Positions 44,613 through 53,990 of a stretch of DNA of 64,000 nt are shown here, piece by piece; position 1 is the first letter of the stretch; the number at the start of each line of letters is the position of its first letter. Under the pieces are notes generated by a model. It was not told the DNA's origin, did not search any database, and worked only from the letters and a program-made list of their open reading frames with translations. A program made the position numbers and the translations under genes. The stretch is from assembly GCF_000427625.1 (NCBI RefSeq), contig NZ_KE386569.1, positions 1,078,216 to 1,142,215 of the forward strand, read 5' to 3'. The stretch comes from Methylobacter luteus IMV-B-3098 (GTDB lineage: Bacteria > Pseudomonadota > Gammaproteobacteria > Methylococcales > Methylomonadaceae).

Positions 44613-45605
44613 CTAGTTCTCTTTTCCGGTAAGCACCGCTTCCGGATGGCGTTCCAGATAGTCGGTCAGATTCCTGACGGAGCGCGCGGCATCCTTGAGC
44701 GCTTCCAGGGTTTCGTCCAGCGCCGATTCAGGCCCGACGGCGCCGTCCAGTTTCGCCATCGAATCCTGCGCTCGGTCAAGAGCTGCGGTTGCGGTGCTCA
44801 ATGTCTTGTCGGTATTAGCGACGATGGGCTTGAGATCTTTGATCAATGTGTTGGTGCTGACCATTGTTTTATTCGTATTGGCCAGCAACGGCTCCAGATT
44901 ATGATTGAGCGTCTTGACCGTTTTCTCCATTCCCTCCAGGGTACTGGCCAGGGCTGCGGTAGATTTCTTGACGTCTTTGGAAGCGAGAAAGGTTTTGATT
45001 TCGCGCAAGCTGGCCGATAAATCCTGGACTATGTCTTCCAGCGGTAATGCGTTTAGTTTTTTTGCCACTTCCGAGGCCGTATTGCGGATTTCGTCCACGG
45101 TCGTCGGAATGGCGGGCAGTTCCAGCAATCCCTGGTATTCAAGACCTGTAAACACAGGCGGTTTATCACGATGCACATCGAAATCTATGAAAAGCAGACC
45201 CGTCAATAAGCTTTGCATCTCGAGACGGGCACGGAAGCCCGCGGCAACAAGTTTGTCCCGGTTCTCCTCCCGTTCTTCACGCGTCATTGCCTTGGGAAAA
45301 GCCTTGCCTTCCTTGCTGGTTAAGGTATTACGGTCGATCTCTATCACTACCGGCTTATATATCTTGGTGGCTTTCGGATCAATTTGCAGAATGATCTCTG
45401 TGACCTGGCCGATTTTGACGCCCTGCATTTTTACCGGGGCACCTATATCCAGCCCATTGAGCGAGGAATCAAAGAAAATGACGAAGTGGACTTTGTCGGT
45501 CTGTAAAAACCGCCCGCCGCCGAATATGAAGACCGCGACCAGCAAAAGCGCCAGAGCGCCGATAGTGAAACCGCCGATTGCTACAGGACTGATGGGTTTA
45601 CTCAT
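44613..45605 (-). CDS. MCE-domain protein (MlaD/PqiB-like)
   Basis: 330 residues. One N-terminal helix (AIGGFTIGALALLLVAVFIFGGG) is followed by a single MCE domain (about 38-115; FFDSSLNGLDIGAPVKMQGVKIGQV) and a long helical/coiled-coil region (about 165-320). It should form the hexameric periplasmic ring or needle through which lipids pass. Single-MCE proteins with long helices resemble LetB/PqiB or YrbD-type variants. Transcribed after the ATPase gene; a 161-base gap with REP-like palindromes separates them. Confidence 0.88.
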   Translation of the reverse strand: MSKPISPVAIGGFTIGALALLLVAVFIFGGGRFLQTDKVHFVIFFDSSLNGLDIGAPVKMQGVKIGQVTEIILQIDPKATKIYKPVVIEIDRNTLTSKEGKAFPKAMTREEREENRDKLVAAGFRARLEMQSLLTGLLFIDFDVHRDKPPVFTGLEYQGLLELPAIPTTVDEIRNTASEVAKKLNALPLEDIVQDLSASLREIKTFLASKDVKKSTAALASTLEGMEKTVKTLNHNLEPLLANTNKTMVSTNTLIKDLKPIVANTDKTLSTATAALDRAQDSMAKLDGAVGPESALDETLEALKDAARSVRNLTDYLERHPEAVLTGKEN

Positions 45606-45676
45606 GGCAGCGTTGCTCCCTTCTAAGGACAGGGCGAGAAATAACTTCTCTGAATTCTGATGAGCAGCCGGTGTGG

Positions 45677-45711
45677 GGGCGACTTAAGTCGCCCTGAGCG
45701 AATTTATTCGC
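45677..45711. repeat. Pair of REP-like palindromes
   Basis: GGGCGACTTAAGTCGCCC (45677-45694) is a perfect palindrome almost identical to the one at 30180-30197; GCGAATTTATTCGC (45698-45711) follows within four bases. The pair lies in the gap between the ATPase and MCE genes on the minus strand. Confidence 0.6.
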
Positions 45712-45766
45712 CCCTACATAAGCGCTGATTTCATCGACAAATCGGAAAGTTATTTTTAACCGAATC

Positions 45767-46534
45767 CTATGCGGATTTATTGACATTGCTTTCGCCTCGG
45801 GTCAGAAACTGAATGATTTTGGCATCGTTGGATTCGGCCAGCAGCTTTTTGGGCGAACCGGTCGCCCGCATGGTCTTGGTATCGGGATCGAGAAAAACCG
45901 AGTTGGTGCCGATAGCGAAGATGCTCGCCAGTTCGTGGGTGACGACAACAATGGTCGCTCCCAGCGTGTCGCGCAGGCTGGCGATCAGGTCATCCAGCAG
46001 CTTGGCGCTGACAGGGTCGAGTCCGGCCGACGGTTCGTCGAAGAACAGAATCTCTGGATCGAGCGCCATGGCCCGGGCCAGTCCGGCACGTTTTTGCATG
46101 CCCCCGCTGATCTCGGACGGGTAATAATCCTCGAATCCCGCCAGACCGACCAGGGCAAGCTTGTAGGACACGATGTCGGCGATTTCACGGCTTCCCATAC
46201 CGGTGAATTCGCCCAGCGGCAACGCGATGTTTTCTGCCAGCGTCAGCGAACTGAACAAGGCGCCGCTCTGATACAAAACCCCGATGCGCCGCATGATGTT
46301 GATGCGTTCCTCATCGCTGGCATGCCAGAAGTCTTGCTGCTCGTAGAACACATCGCCCTTGGCGGGCCGCTGCAGGCCGATCAAATGCCGCAGCAGCGTG
46401 CTTTTGCCGCAACCGCTGCCGCCCATGATGATGAAAATGTCGCCGCGATCGATCGTAAAATTCAAATCCCGCTGAATCACGAAATCGCCGTAAGCCATGG
46501 TCAGATTCCTTACCGTGATATGCGGCGTATTCAT
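45767..46534 (-). CDS. ABC transporter ATP-binding protein (MlaF-like)
   Basis: 255 residues from the ATG at 46534; a TTG six codons upstream is less likely. Walker A GGSGCGKSTLLR, signature LSGG-equivalent ISGGMQKRAGLARAM, Walker B EILFFDEPSAGLDP and switch His in VVTHELASIF are all intact. SGGMQKR is typical of the MCE-linked (MlaF) ATPases. It powers lipid transfer with the permease encoded just upstream, whose stop it nearly overlaps. Confidence 0.92.
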   Translation of the reverse strand: MNTPHITVRNLTMAYGDFVIQRDLNFTIDRGDIFIIMGGSGCGKSTLLRHLIGLQRPAKGDVFYEQQDFWHASDEERINIMRRIGVLYQSGALFSSLTLAENIALPLGEFTGMGSREIADIVSYKLALVGLAGFEDYYPSEISGGMQKRAGLARAMALDPEILFFDEPSAGLDPVSAKLLDDLIASLRDTLGATIVVVTHELASIFAIGTNSVFLDPDTKTMRATGSPKKLLAESNDAKIIQFLTRGESNVNKSA

Positions 46535-46548
46535 GGCTCTGTTTCCGG

Positions 46549-47694
46549 TCAAATACCGAGCCGGTCACAGATTAACGTAATTACCGAATCGGCAACCACG
46601 ATGTAGACGATGCTGTTCACCACGGCTGCTGTTGCGGCATCGCCGACAGCGGAAGCGCTGCGTCCGCACTGCATGCCGCGCATACAGCCGGCCGTTGCGA
46701 TCAGCGTGGCGAATACCAGGCTCTTGAACAGACCGATGCTGAAGTCGGTCAGATCCACGGCTTTTTGGGTTTCATTGTAGTACTGGATCAAGGACACATC
46801 GAACGCGCTGACCGTGACCATCGCCCCGCCCAGAATGCCCATCAGGTCGGCATAAAGACACAGCAGCGGCATCATCAGGATCAACGCCAGCATGCGCGGC
46901 AGTACCAGGAACTCCATCGGCGATATGCCCATGGTTCTGAGGGCGTCGATTTCGCTGTTGACGTTCATGGTGCCGAGTTGCGCGGCATAGGCGGCGCCGG
47001 TGCGCCCGGACATGATCACGGCCGTCATGAGCGCGCCCATCTCGCGGACCGTGCCCAGGCCGACCAGATCGGCGATATAGATCTGGGCGCCGAACATGGC
47101 CAGCTGCACGGCACCGACGAAAGCCAGAATCAGGCCCACCAGCAAGCTGATCAGCGTTACGATCGGCAAGGCCGCTGGACCTGCATCCTGTATGCACAAG
47201 AACATATCAACAGTACGAAAGCGCGCCTTGCCCCGGATCAGCGCCATGAAAGCCAGCACGGTCTCGCCGATAAAGGCAATTAGCCCCTTGGCATCTTTAA
47301 GGCCTTTCAGGACCGTTTTGCCAATTTGGCCCAGCGTGGATTTTTTTTGCTCCGTGCGGCGGTCCCCGGCTCGTTCAGGCACCGCGCGCGCCAGTTTGAG
47401 CAGTGCCTGTACACCCTCGGGTAATCCGGACGCATCTATGTCGATATGATGGGCTTGGCAATAATCGATGACCCTGAGGAGATAAGCCGGCAGTCGGCTA
47501 TCCCAGCTTCCAAGCTCATGCGCCTGCAGTAAAACAAGGCTTGGATTTTTAGATGCGTCCAAATCCGCGAGCACCTGTTCGGCTTGCTTGATTGTTGCGC
47601 CATGATCCCAGTTGCCGGTCAACTGTACAGCCACGGTCGAATCGTCAATCCGGATGAAATTGACCTGGCCCGATGCAGTACTGGCAGCGCTCAC
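46549..47694 (-). CDS. MlaE-family permease with N-terminal STAS domain
   Basis: 381 residues from a GTG at 47694 with AGGAG eight bases upstream. The first ~110 residues are a STAS-like domain (IDDSTVAVQLTGNWDHGATI, LVLLQAHELGSWDSRLPAYL), normally a separate MlaB protein, fused to the MlaE permease: GPAALPIVTLISLLVGLILA, REMGALMTAVIMSGRTGAAY and ALRTMGISPMEFLVLPRML. First gene of the MCE lipid-transport operon; it should work with the ATPase, MCE protein and lipoprotein. Confidence 0.92.
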   Translation of the reverse strand: MSAASTASGQVNFIRIDDSTVAVQLTGNWDHGATIKQAEQVLADLDASKNPSLVLLQAHELGSWDSRLPAYLLRVIDYCQAHHIDIDASGLPEGVQALLKLARAVPERAGDRRTEQKKSTLGQIGKTVLKGLKDAKGLIAFIGETVLAFMALIRGKARFRTVDMFLCIQDAGPAALPIVTLISLLVGLILAFVGAVQLAMFGAQIYIADLVGLGTVREMGALMTAVIMSGRTGAAYAAQLGTMNVNSEIDALRTMGISPMEFLVLPRMLALILMMPLLCLYADLMGILGGAMVTVSAFDVSLIQYYNETQKAVDLTDFSIGLFKSLVFATLIATAGCMRGMQCGRSASAVGDAATAAVVNSIVYIVVADSVITLICDRLGI

Positions 47695-48068
47695 GTCATA
47701 CTCCTGCGAGCATTGCCGCTAAAGCTTTCAGCGGTCCAATGGATGTAGAGGTTTTTTTCATGATGCCTGTTTTTAACATAAATCGTTTCCACTTTAAGAA
47801 AAGTCCATGCAAAAAATTTATACCGCTGCCCGGATCTAACTGGACCGCGAATATCGGTAAGGCACTGATTAAGACAGCAATGGCGGCTTTTATATCCGTT
47901 GAGATTTCGTTGGTGTCAGTGATCACATCATTGAATAAAACAATTAATGTTTGCTTATTGATAGGGATGAGCATTTTAGACAGGATTTGTCTATAATCCG
48001 CGCTCCAAAAGCACGTTATTTCCCTGCATTAATTTCTCGTTTATAAAGCTGTTTCTACTATAAAAAAG
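47695..48068. other. Divergent promoter region
   Basis: About 370 AT-rich bases between the permease gene (minus) and the CAP-domain gene (plus). A TATAAT at 47992-47997 with a preceding TGTC is a plausible extended -10 for the CAP gene, about 75 bases upstream; no good -35 is seen. A 92-codon minus-strand frame at 47696-47974 has no family resemblance. Confidence 0.4.
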
Positions 48069-48641
48069 ATGAACAAAATCCCGCTAATGGCACTGTTATG
48101 GCTAATGGCCTTTTATTGCCCGGCAAAAGCCTATGCCGATAAGGCACCCAGAATAGATCCGATTCAACTGGAACGCCAGATTCACCAGCAGATCAATCGT
48201 GAGCGGCAAAGGTACGGTCTGGCGCCACTGGTTCAGGATGAAAAATTGACTGTGATAGCGCGTAATCACAGTCAGGATATGGCGAGGTTCAATTTCTTCA
48301 GCCACATCAATCCGCAGGGTGAAGGTCCAGCCGAGCGCGGCAAACGTCAGGGCTGGGACAAAAAAAAGCAGACTGGCCCCAATACATGGAAAACCGGTTT
48401 ATCTGAAAATATTTTCCTGAACAGCCTTTACAACAGAATAGTGATAACGACCCGAAACGGCATTGCCGTCGGTAGGGAATACATCTGGAAGAGTCAGGAA
48501 GAGCTCGCGCAGACGACGGTGCAAGGCTGGATGGACAGTCCGTCGCACCGCCAAAATATTCTGTCGCCGCTGATCGACCGGCAAGGCATCGGTGTCGCTA
48601 TCTCGGGCAATGATGTTTATGTGACGGAGGATATGTTTTAG
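48069..48641 (+). CDS. Exported CAP-domain (SCP-like) protein
   Basis: 190 residues with a signal peptide ([18 protein letters not shown]). The CAP domain shows [39 protein letters not shown] with the metal-ligand His, GLSENIFLN and [18 protein letters not shown]; these are the four standard CAP signatures. Bacterial CAP proteins are extracytoplasmic and of unknown function. Its stop overlaps the converging msrB gene by four bases. Confidence 0.9.
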   Translation: MNKIPLMALLWLMAFYCPAKAYADKAPRIDPIQLERQIHQQINRERQRYGLAPLVQDEKLTVIARNHSQDMARFNFFSHINPQGEGPAERGKRQGWDKKKQTGPNTWKTGLSENIFLNSLYNRIVITTRNGIAVGREYIWKSQEELAQTTVQGWMDSPSHRQNILSPLIDRQGIGVAISGNDVYVTEDMF

Positions 48642-49168
48642 TCGTTACTGGGTTCGCTTTTTTCAAACAACGGCACAAATTCCCCGTACCCGCTTTCTTT
48701 CAGCTTGTCCGCCGGAATAAAGCGCAGCGCGGCTGAATTCATGCAGTAGCGTTTGCCGCCTGTCGCCTGGGGGCCGTCATCGAAGACATGGCCCAGGTGG
48801 GAGTCGGCCAGGCGGCTGCGGACTTCGGTGCGCGTCGTGAAAAAGCCGCGATCTGTTTTGGTCGTGATGCTGTCCATGCTGATCGGTTTGGTAAAGCTCG
48901 GCCAGCCTGTGCCGGAGTCATATTTGTCCAGCGAACTGAACAGGGGTTCGCCCGAAACCACGTCGACATAAATGCCGGGCTGCTTGTTATTCCAGTATTC
49001 GTTGTCGAACGCGCGCTCTGTGCTTTCGCGCTGAGTCACGTCAAACTGCAGCGGCGTCAGACGGCTTTTGAGTTCTTCCTGCGCGGGTTTTACGAATGAG
49101 CGGGCATCCCAGGCTGAAGCCGTGGCGGCGCATAGCGATAATGTCAGCAATAAAATGATCTTGTTCAT
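48638..49168 (-). CDS. msrB: Periplasmic peptide-methionine (R)-S-oxide reductase
   Basis: 176 residues. A signal peptide ([16 protein letters not shown]) marks it as exported, unlike E. coli cytoplasmic MsrB. The fold signatures [25 protein letters not shown] and [13 protein letters not shown] are intact; catalytic Cys142 lies in RYCMN. The CxxC pairs that bind zinc in many MsrB proteins are absent. It should repair oxidised Met in envelope proteins. Confidence 0.93.
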   Translation of the reverse strand: MNKIILLLTLSLCAATASAWDARSFVKPAQEELKSRLTPLQFDVTQRESTERAFDNEYWNNKQPGIYVDVVSGEPLFSSLDKYDSGTGWPSFTKPISMDSITTKTDRGFFTTRTEVRSRLADSHLGHVFDDGPQATGGKRYCMNSAALRFIPADKLKESGYGEFVPLFEKSEPSND

Positions 49169-49251
49169 GGTAAACCTCCGGAAAATGGCATAAGCGGCTA
49201 TTGATTAACTGATGTTACACGGACAAGTGGCCTCTGTGTCAAATGCGCGCC

Positions 49252-49350
49252 TGTAGGGTCGAATTCATTTATGCCCTTTGGGTACTTGTGTCCTTTAGGG
49301 TATTCGACCCGGGACGCCTCGTTAGTCATTCAGTGCGAATGAATTCGCAC
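49252..49350. repeat. REP-like palindromic repeats
   Basis: The gap between msrB and the antiporter holds TAGGGTCGAATTCAT-like sequence near 49252 and a near-perfect hairpin GTGCGAAT-GA-ATTCGCAC at 49333-49350 followed by CTACGCGGGC. The motif resembles the palindromes at 45698-45711. No gene is present in the 276-base gap. Confidence 0.45.
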
Positions 49351-49444
49351 CTACGCGGGCATTGGGCCGCTTTCGGTAAAGGCGACTCAAGAGCTGTAGT
49401 GCCCGGGAGCGGCAAACGGCATAAAAAGCTACCCGTGCGTAACA

Positions 49445-50653
49445 TCAGTGATTAAGTTGGGCGCCATAACGGCCATAAAACCACTTCAATATGAAAGGCG
49501 TCAGCAGGGTGGTCAGGGCGACCACGATGATCATGCCTGCATAAATCGCGTTATTGAAAATATTACTTTCTTTGCCCAGCTCGGCAAAAATCAAGCCGAT
49601 CTCGCCGCGCGGCACCATGGCTATGCCGATCGCCCAGCGTTGAAGCCGGGAGCCTTTGATGAATAAAGGGCTCATGATTTTGCCCGCAACAGCGGCCACA
49701 AATAGAGTCGAAGAAAATACCCAGACAAAAGGCGAGTTCCATTCGATTTCACGCAGATTAAGCGATAAACCGACCGTGACAAAGAAAATGGGCGTAAACA
49801 AATGAATGATCGGCTTCATCTGCGCTTCTATTTCATGGGCGAAGTCTGCATCAACCGCCAAAGACGCGCCAAACGGCAGAAAAAACCGGCGCGACAAAGC
49901 CAGTCCCGCGCTGAAGCCGCCGAGCAGTTCGGGCGCTCCTGCGGCATGGGCGAGCCAGGCAAAAAACAGCATCAATGAAACAATTGTGCTGGGAATCAAG
50001 CCCGGCACATCACTCACGTTACCGAGATGCCTGATGATGAACGAGATCAGTTTTGCGGCGATGGGCGCCAGAACAAAAAAAACCATGATGGAAAGCAATA
50101 CCTTGCCGGCATTGATCAGATTGACGCCTCCGCCTATGGAAAACTCATACAATAACGCCAGCATAACCACGCCGAGAATATCATCGAGCACCGCCGCTCC
50201 CAAAACCACCTGACCCTCGGTGGAATCCTGGCGCTTCAGGTCCGCCAGTACTCTCAATGTGATGCCGATGCTGGTGGCCGTCAGCGTTCCGCCTATAAAC
50301 AGAGCGGTCAGCAGCGGCAGCTCAAAAAATCGATAAGCCAGGAGAAAACCCAAAACAAACGGCATACTTAAACCGGCGAAGGCAACCACAAAGGCCTTGG
50401 CCCCTGTTTGCGCCAGACGCCTGACATCGGTTTCCAGGCCCACTTCAAACAGCAGCATGATGATGCCGATTTCCGCCAGCAGCTTAACGGCCTCAACCGG
50501 CTGGACCCAGTTCAGCAGGCTAGGGCCTATCAGCACACCGGCCAGCAGTTCGCCAATAACACCCGGCGCTTTCAGGCGAACGGCCAGTTCGGTAAACAGA
50601 CGCGCCGACAGCAGAATGATGAGCAGCGTTAAAAAATAATCATGGACCGCCAT
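49445..50653 (-). CDS. Kef/CPA2-family cation:proton antiporter
   Basis: 402 residues with about 12 membrane helices and no C-terminal nucleotide-binding RCK domain. The segment LAGVLIGPSLLNW, LLFEVGLETDVRRL and VLGAAVLDDILGVVMLALLY, where the DD pair is at the ion site, are typical of the CPA2 group; IAMVPRGEIGLIFAELG near the C-terminus is also conserved. It should exchange Na+ or K+ for H+ across the inner membrane; the ion is not evident from the sequence. Monocistronic. Confidence 0.92.
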   Translation of the reverse strand: MAVHDYFLTLLIILLSARLFTELAVRLKAPGVIGELLAGVLIGPSLLNWVQPVEAVKLLAEIGIIMLLFEVGLETDVRRLAQTGAKAFVVAFAGLSMPFVLGFLLAYRFFELPLLTALFIGGTLTATSIGITLRVLADLKRQDSTEGQVVLGAAVLDDILGVVMLALLYEFSIGGGVNLINAGKVLLSIMVFFVLAPIAAKLISFIIRHLGNVSDVPGLIPSTIVSLMLFFAWLAHAAGAPELLGGFSAGLALSRRFFLPFGASLAVDADFAHEIEAQMKPIIHLFTPIFFVTVGLSLNLREIEWNSPFVWVFSSTLFVAAVAGKIMSPLFIKGSRLQRWAIGIAMVPRGEIGLIFAELGKESNIFNNAIYAGMIIVVALTTLLTPFILKWFYGRYGAQLNH

Positions 50654-50853
50654 TTGAGATGCCGTAATCCATTAGTCAGCTGGAAACAGGCCCGGTTTCA
50701 GGGCTCTCGGACTCGTTTCAATGAGTAATAAGTATTGCCACATAAGACAATGCCTGTTTTCGGTAATTCATATATGGATGGGAAACGAACAAAAAGAAAG
50801 GCAGAGGAAAAGCCTGTTCTAATGTTCGATCCCTTGGAAAAACGATAAAACGC

Positions 50854-51282
50854 TTAGCTTGCAACACCGAGGATTACTGCCCCGGCTTTGAATACGGCAG
50901 TTGCAGGCTGGCCTTTGCGCAAGCCCAGCGTTTCCACGCTGTCATTGGTGACAGTGGCGGCTATCTTTTCTCCACCGACTAATTCGATATCGACTTCGGC
51001 ATTGACCGCCCCCGGTTTGACTTGAGTGATCGTTCCGGCCAGCTGGTTGCGGGCAGAAAGCCGGTAACCGCCGAAATCGGTGACAATGATGATTTGCGGC
51101 GCCTTGACCAGCGCGATGACCTCCGTGCCGGTCTTGATTGCCAGGTTTTCCACCGAATCCTTGGTGATCGAGGAGACAATAGTGGCGCCTCCTTTCAGTT
51201 CGACATGCACTTCTGCATTAACCGCGCCGATAATGACTTCTTTGACAGTGCCTTTGAATTGATTGCGTGCACTTGCTTTCAT
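50854..51282 (-). CDS. Molbindin, two Mop domains
   Basis: 142 residues forming two consecutive Mop domains: SARNQFKGTVKEVIIGAVNA (start of the first) and SARNQLAGTITQVKPGAVNA (start of the second, about residue 75). Molbindins assemble into hexamers that bind molybdate or tungstate oxyanions in the cytoplasm for storage or homeostasis. It is the last gene after modC on the minus strand, 25 bases away, so it should be controlled by the same ModE site. Confidence 0.92.
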   Translation of the reverse strand: MKASARNQFKGTVKEVIIGAVNAEVHVELKGGATIVSSITKDSVENLAIKTGTEVIALVKAPQIIIVTDFGGYRLSARNQLAGTITQVKPGAVNAEVDIELVGGEKIAATVTNDSVETLGLRKGQPATAVFKAGAVILGVAS

Positions 51283-51307
51283 GATGAAACTCCCTATTTA
51301 TTGTGGA

Positions 51308-52387
51308 TTAATTCAAGATCGAGGTGCCCTTGATTTGCACATAAACCCCCATGCCGACCCGCAAACCCAGCAACACCGTGGACTTGCGCGTGATGTGCGC
51401 CAGCAATGCCTGATTGCCGACCTTCAGCCGCACCACACTTTGCCCACCGTGACCATCGGTCAGGCCGGTGACGGTCGCCGGCAGTACATTGAGAATGCTG
51501 GTGGCACTGGGCAACTCAAGGGCGATACTAGCATCGCGGGCATAAACTTGCACGCGCAGCGGCGTGCCGACAGCGGCATCGATCGCCGGCAGGCTGAGCG
51601 TGCCGCCGGCAAAAGCAACGCGGGTCAGATGGTAATCGGCTTCATGTTCGATGACGGTTACCGGCCAGACCGTGGCGGCCTCCCTGTCATGAGCCAGCGG
51701 CACATCGAGACGGCTCAGCGTTTCCGCCAGCGGCCCCGAAGCCAGCGCCCGGCCGTCGGCCATAATCACCAGCGTGTCGGCCAGCTGCGCGACTTCCTGC
51801 TGGGAATGCGTGACATAGAGCACCGGAATGTTGAGTTCCTGATGCAAACGGTTCAGAAACGGCAGGATTTCCTGTTTGCGTTGGAAATCCAGCGCTGCCA
51901 GCGGCTCGTCCATCAGCAGCACCTCGGGATTCAGCGCCAGCGCGCGGGCGATGGCAACCCGCTGCCGCTCGCCGCCGGACAAACGGTCGGGCATCCGTTT
52001 GAGCAAATGGCCGATGCCCAGCAATTCAATAATTTGGTGCAGATCGGCAGCGCTTGAAGGTTTATTGATCCGTTTCAGGCCAAACTGCAGGTTTTCGGTC
52101 ACCGTTAAATGCGGAAACAGACTGGCCTCCTGAAACACATAGCCCAGCGGCCGTTTATGGGTCGGTACGAACACGCCGCGCTCGCTGTCCTGCCAGACCT
52201 CGCCGTTGATTTTAAGAAGACCCTGCGGCGCGCGTTGCAGGCCGGCGATGCAGCGCAGCAAAGTGGTCTTGCCGGAGCCGGACGGGCCGAACAGTACGCT
52301 GATGCCTGAACCGGGCAGGCGCAGATCGACGTCGAATTTGAATTCGCCGTAATCGAGAAAAAAGCGGGCGGTGATAGTCTGGGTCAT
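51308..52387 (-). CDS. modC: Molybdate ABC transporter ATPase
   Basis: 359 residues. Walker [14 protein letters not shown], signature [15 protein letters not shown], Walker [13 protein letters not shown] and the switch His in YVTHSQQEV are all canonical. The C-terminal Mop/TOBE domain (about 290-355; [38 protein letters not shown]) binds molybdate and inhibits transport when cytoplasmic Mo is high. Its start overlaps the modB stop by four bases. It is a normal ModC, unlike the divergent copy at 55962-57140. Confidence 0.95.
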   Translation of the reverse strand: MTQTITARFFLDYGEFKFDVDLRLPGSGISVLFGPSGSGKTTLLRCIAGLQRAPQGLLKINGEVWQDSERGVFVPTHKRPLGYVFQEASLFPHLTVTENLQFGLKRINKPSSAADLHQIIELLGIGHLLKRMPDRLSGGERQRVAIARALALNPEVLLMDEPLAALDFQRKQEILPFLNRLHQELNIPVLYVTHSQQEVAQLADTLVIMADGRALASGPLAETLSRLDVPLAHDREAATVWPVTVIEHEADYHLTRVAFAGGTLSLPAIDAAVGTPLRVQVYARDASIALELPSATSILNVLPATVTGLTDGHGGQSVVRLKVGNQALLAHITRKSTVLLGLRVGMGVYVQIKGTSILN

Positions 52388-53070
52388 TTGAGTTGATGGG
52401 CGACAGGGTGGGCTTTCAATGCGCTGTACATCAGCAGCAGCACCGAGAACGAAAACGCCAGCAGGCCGCCGGCCAGCCAGTGCGCCTGATCGTATTCCAG
52501 TGCTTCGACATGATTGTAGATCTGCACCGACACGACCCGTGTTTTATCAGGAATATTGCCGCCGACCATCAGCACCACGCCGAATTCGCCGACCGTATGC
52601 GCGAAGCCCAGGATCGTCGCGGTCATGAAACCGGGGCGAGCCAGAGGCACCACGACCGTGAAAAAAGTATCCAAAGGACCCGCGCGCAGAGTGGCTGCTG
52701 CTTCCAGGGGGCGATCGCCGATAGCGGCGAAGGCGGCTTGCAAGGGCTGTACGACGAACGGCAGTGAATACAGGACCGATGCCACGACCAGACCGCCAAA
52801 GGTGAAAGGCAAGGTACCCAGGCCCAATTGGGTCGTCAATTGGCCGATAGGCCCGCTTGGCCCCATCAGTATCAACAGGTAAAAGCCCAGCACGGTCGGC
52901 GGCAACACCAGCGGCAAGGCGACCAGGGCATTGCAGACGCCTTTCCAGCGCGAAGTGGTACGCGCCAGCCACCAGGCCAGCGGCGTGCCCAGGATCAGCA
53001 TCAACACGGTCGCCAGCCCGGCGACTTTACAAGTCAGCCACAGGGTGGCGATATCGGCGGAGGTTAGCAT
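52384..53070 (-). CDS. modB: Molybdate ABC transporter permease
   Basis: 228 residues with five membrane helices. The EAA loop [20 protein letters not shown] contacts ModC, and [18 protein letters not shown] is typical of ModB. It forms the inner-membrane channel. The gene lies between modA and modC, 16 bases after modA. Confidence 0.95.
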   Translation of the reverse strand: MLTSADIATLWLTCKVAGLATVLMLILGTPLAWWLARTTSRWKGVCNALVALPLVLPPTVLGFYLLILMGPSGPIGQLTTQLGLGTLPFTFGGLVVASVLYSLPFVVQPLQAAFAAIGDRPLEAAATLRAGPLDTFFTVVVPLARPGFMTATILGFAHTVGEFGVVLMVGGNIPDKTRVVSVQIYNHVEALEYDQAHWLAGGLLAFSFSVLLLMYSALKAHPVAHQLK

Positions 53071-53086
53071 AACGGGGCCTTATTCA

Positions 53087-53890
53087 TCACTTGGGTAAAC
53101 CGAAGCCGTATTTTTCGATAATAGCCAAGGCCGTCGGCGATTTGAGGAAATTCACCAAAGCCAGGGCAGCTGGGTTTTCGGCGCCGGTTTTCAGCAATAC
53201 CGCCGTTTGTCGGAATGGGCTGTGTAGCGTATCCGGAATGATCCAGCCCGAACCGCTACCGATTTTTCCGCTCGCGATATCGATGACTTGCGCCAGTCCC
53301 ACAAAGCCGAGTTCGGCGTTGCTGGTGCTGACGAACTGAAAGGTTTGGGAAATGTTTTCGCCTTGCACGAATAAAGGGCGCAGCTTTTCCAACACGCCCA
53401 GATGCGCCATTACTTCTTCCGCCACCACACCGTAGGGCGCATGGCTGGGATCGGCCAGTGCCAAGTGCTGGAAGCCGCCTTTAGTCAGGACTTGGCCTTG
53501 ATCATCGACGTATCCCGGCTTGGCAGACCAGAGCACCAGCTTGCCGATGGCGTACACGAAACGACTGTTGGCCACAACATGGCCGGATTTTTCCAATTCC
53601 AATGGGTATTTCTCGCTAGCCGACAAATACACTTCGAATGGTGCGCCGCTCTGGATTTGTGTATACGCCTTGCCGGAAGAGCCGAACGACAGTTTGGCAC
53701 TGTGGCCGGTGGCTTTTTCAAATTCAGCGGCGATTTCGGTCATCGGTTTGGTGAAGTCGGACGCCACTGCGACCAGCGTGGTTTCGGCGTGTGCGATCGC
53801 GTTGACCGAGAACAGAAACAAAGTCAGAAAAATGCTCTTTGAAAACAGATACAAAGTCAGCAGGACGCTCTTTAAAGAATTAAATAACAT
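53087..53890 (-). CDS. modA: Periplasmic molybdate-binding protein
   Basis: 267 residues. The mature protein has the ModA pattern: VAVASDFTKPMTEIAAEFEK, LSFGSSGKAYTQIQSGAPFE with oxyanion-coordinating Ser residues, and YGFGLPK at the end. The signal peptide is unusually long because an 11-residue hydrophobic unit (SVLLTLYLFSK / SIFLTLFLFSV) is tandemly duplicated, and the DNA repeat is visible at 53804-53869. It delivers molybdate to ModB. It follows the outer-membrane barrel gene by 100 bases containing small hairpins. Confidence 0.95.
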   Translation of the reverse strand: MLFNSLKSVLLTLYLFSKSIFLTLFLFSVNAIAHAETTLVAVASDFTKPMTEIAAEFEKATGHSAKLSFGSSGKAYTQIQSGAPFEVYLSASEKYPLELEKSGHVVANSRFVYAIGKLVLWSAKPGYVDDQGQVLTKGGFQHLALADPSHAPYGVVAEEVMAHLGVLEKLRPLFVQGENISQTFQFVSTSNAELGFVGLAQVIDIASGKIGSGSGWIIPDTLHSPFRQTAVLLKTGAENPAALALVNFLKSPTALAIIEKYGFGLPK

Positions 53891-53990
53891 GGCTTATCTC
53901 CAAAATAAAAAGGCTGTTGCAGCGGGCGATTTCCCTCCCGCCTGCCGGCAAGTGCCGGCTTTAAACAAGCGTCGCGTGGGCGACATGATA

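Noticed and set aside
47696-47974. 92-codon minus-strand frame directly upstream of the MlaE-like permease
   Set aside because: No recognisable family, no ribosome binding site, and it lies in an AT-rich promoter region; the permease has its own AGGAG and GTG.
53891-53990. Looked for a molybdenum-cofactor riboswitch before modA
   Set aside because: Only small hairpins (GCCGGC/GCCGGC and GCGGG/CCCGC) are seen; no riboswitch core, and the control site is the ModE palindrome further upstream.
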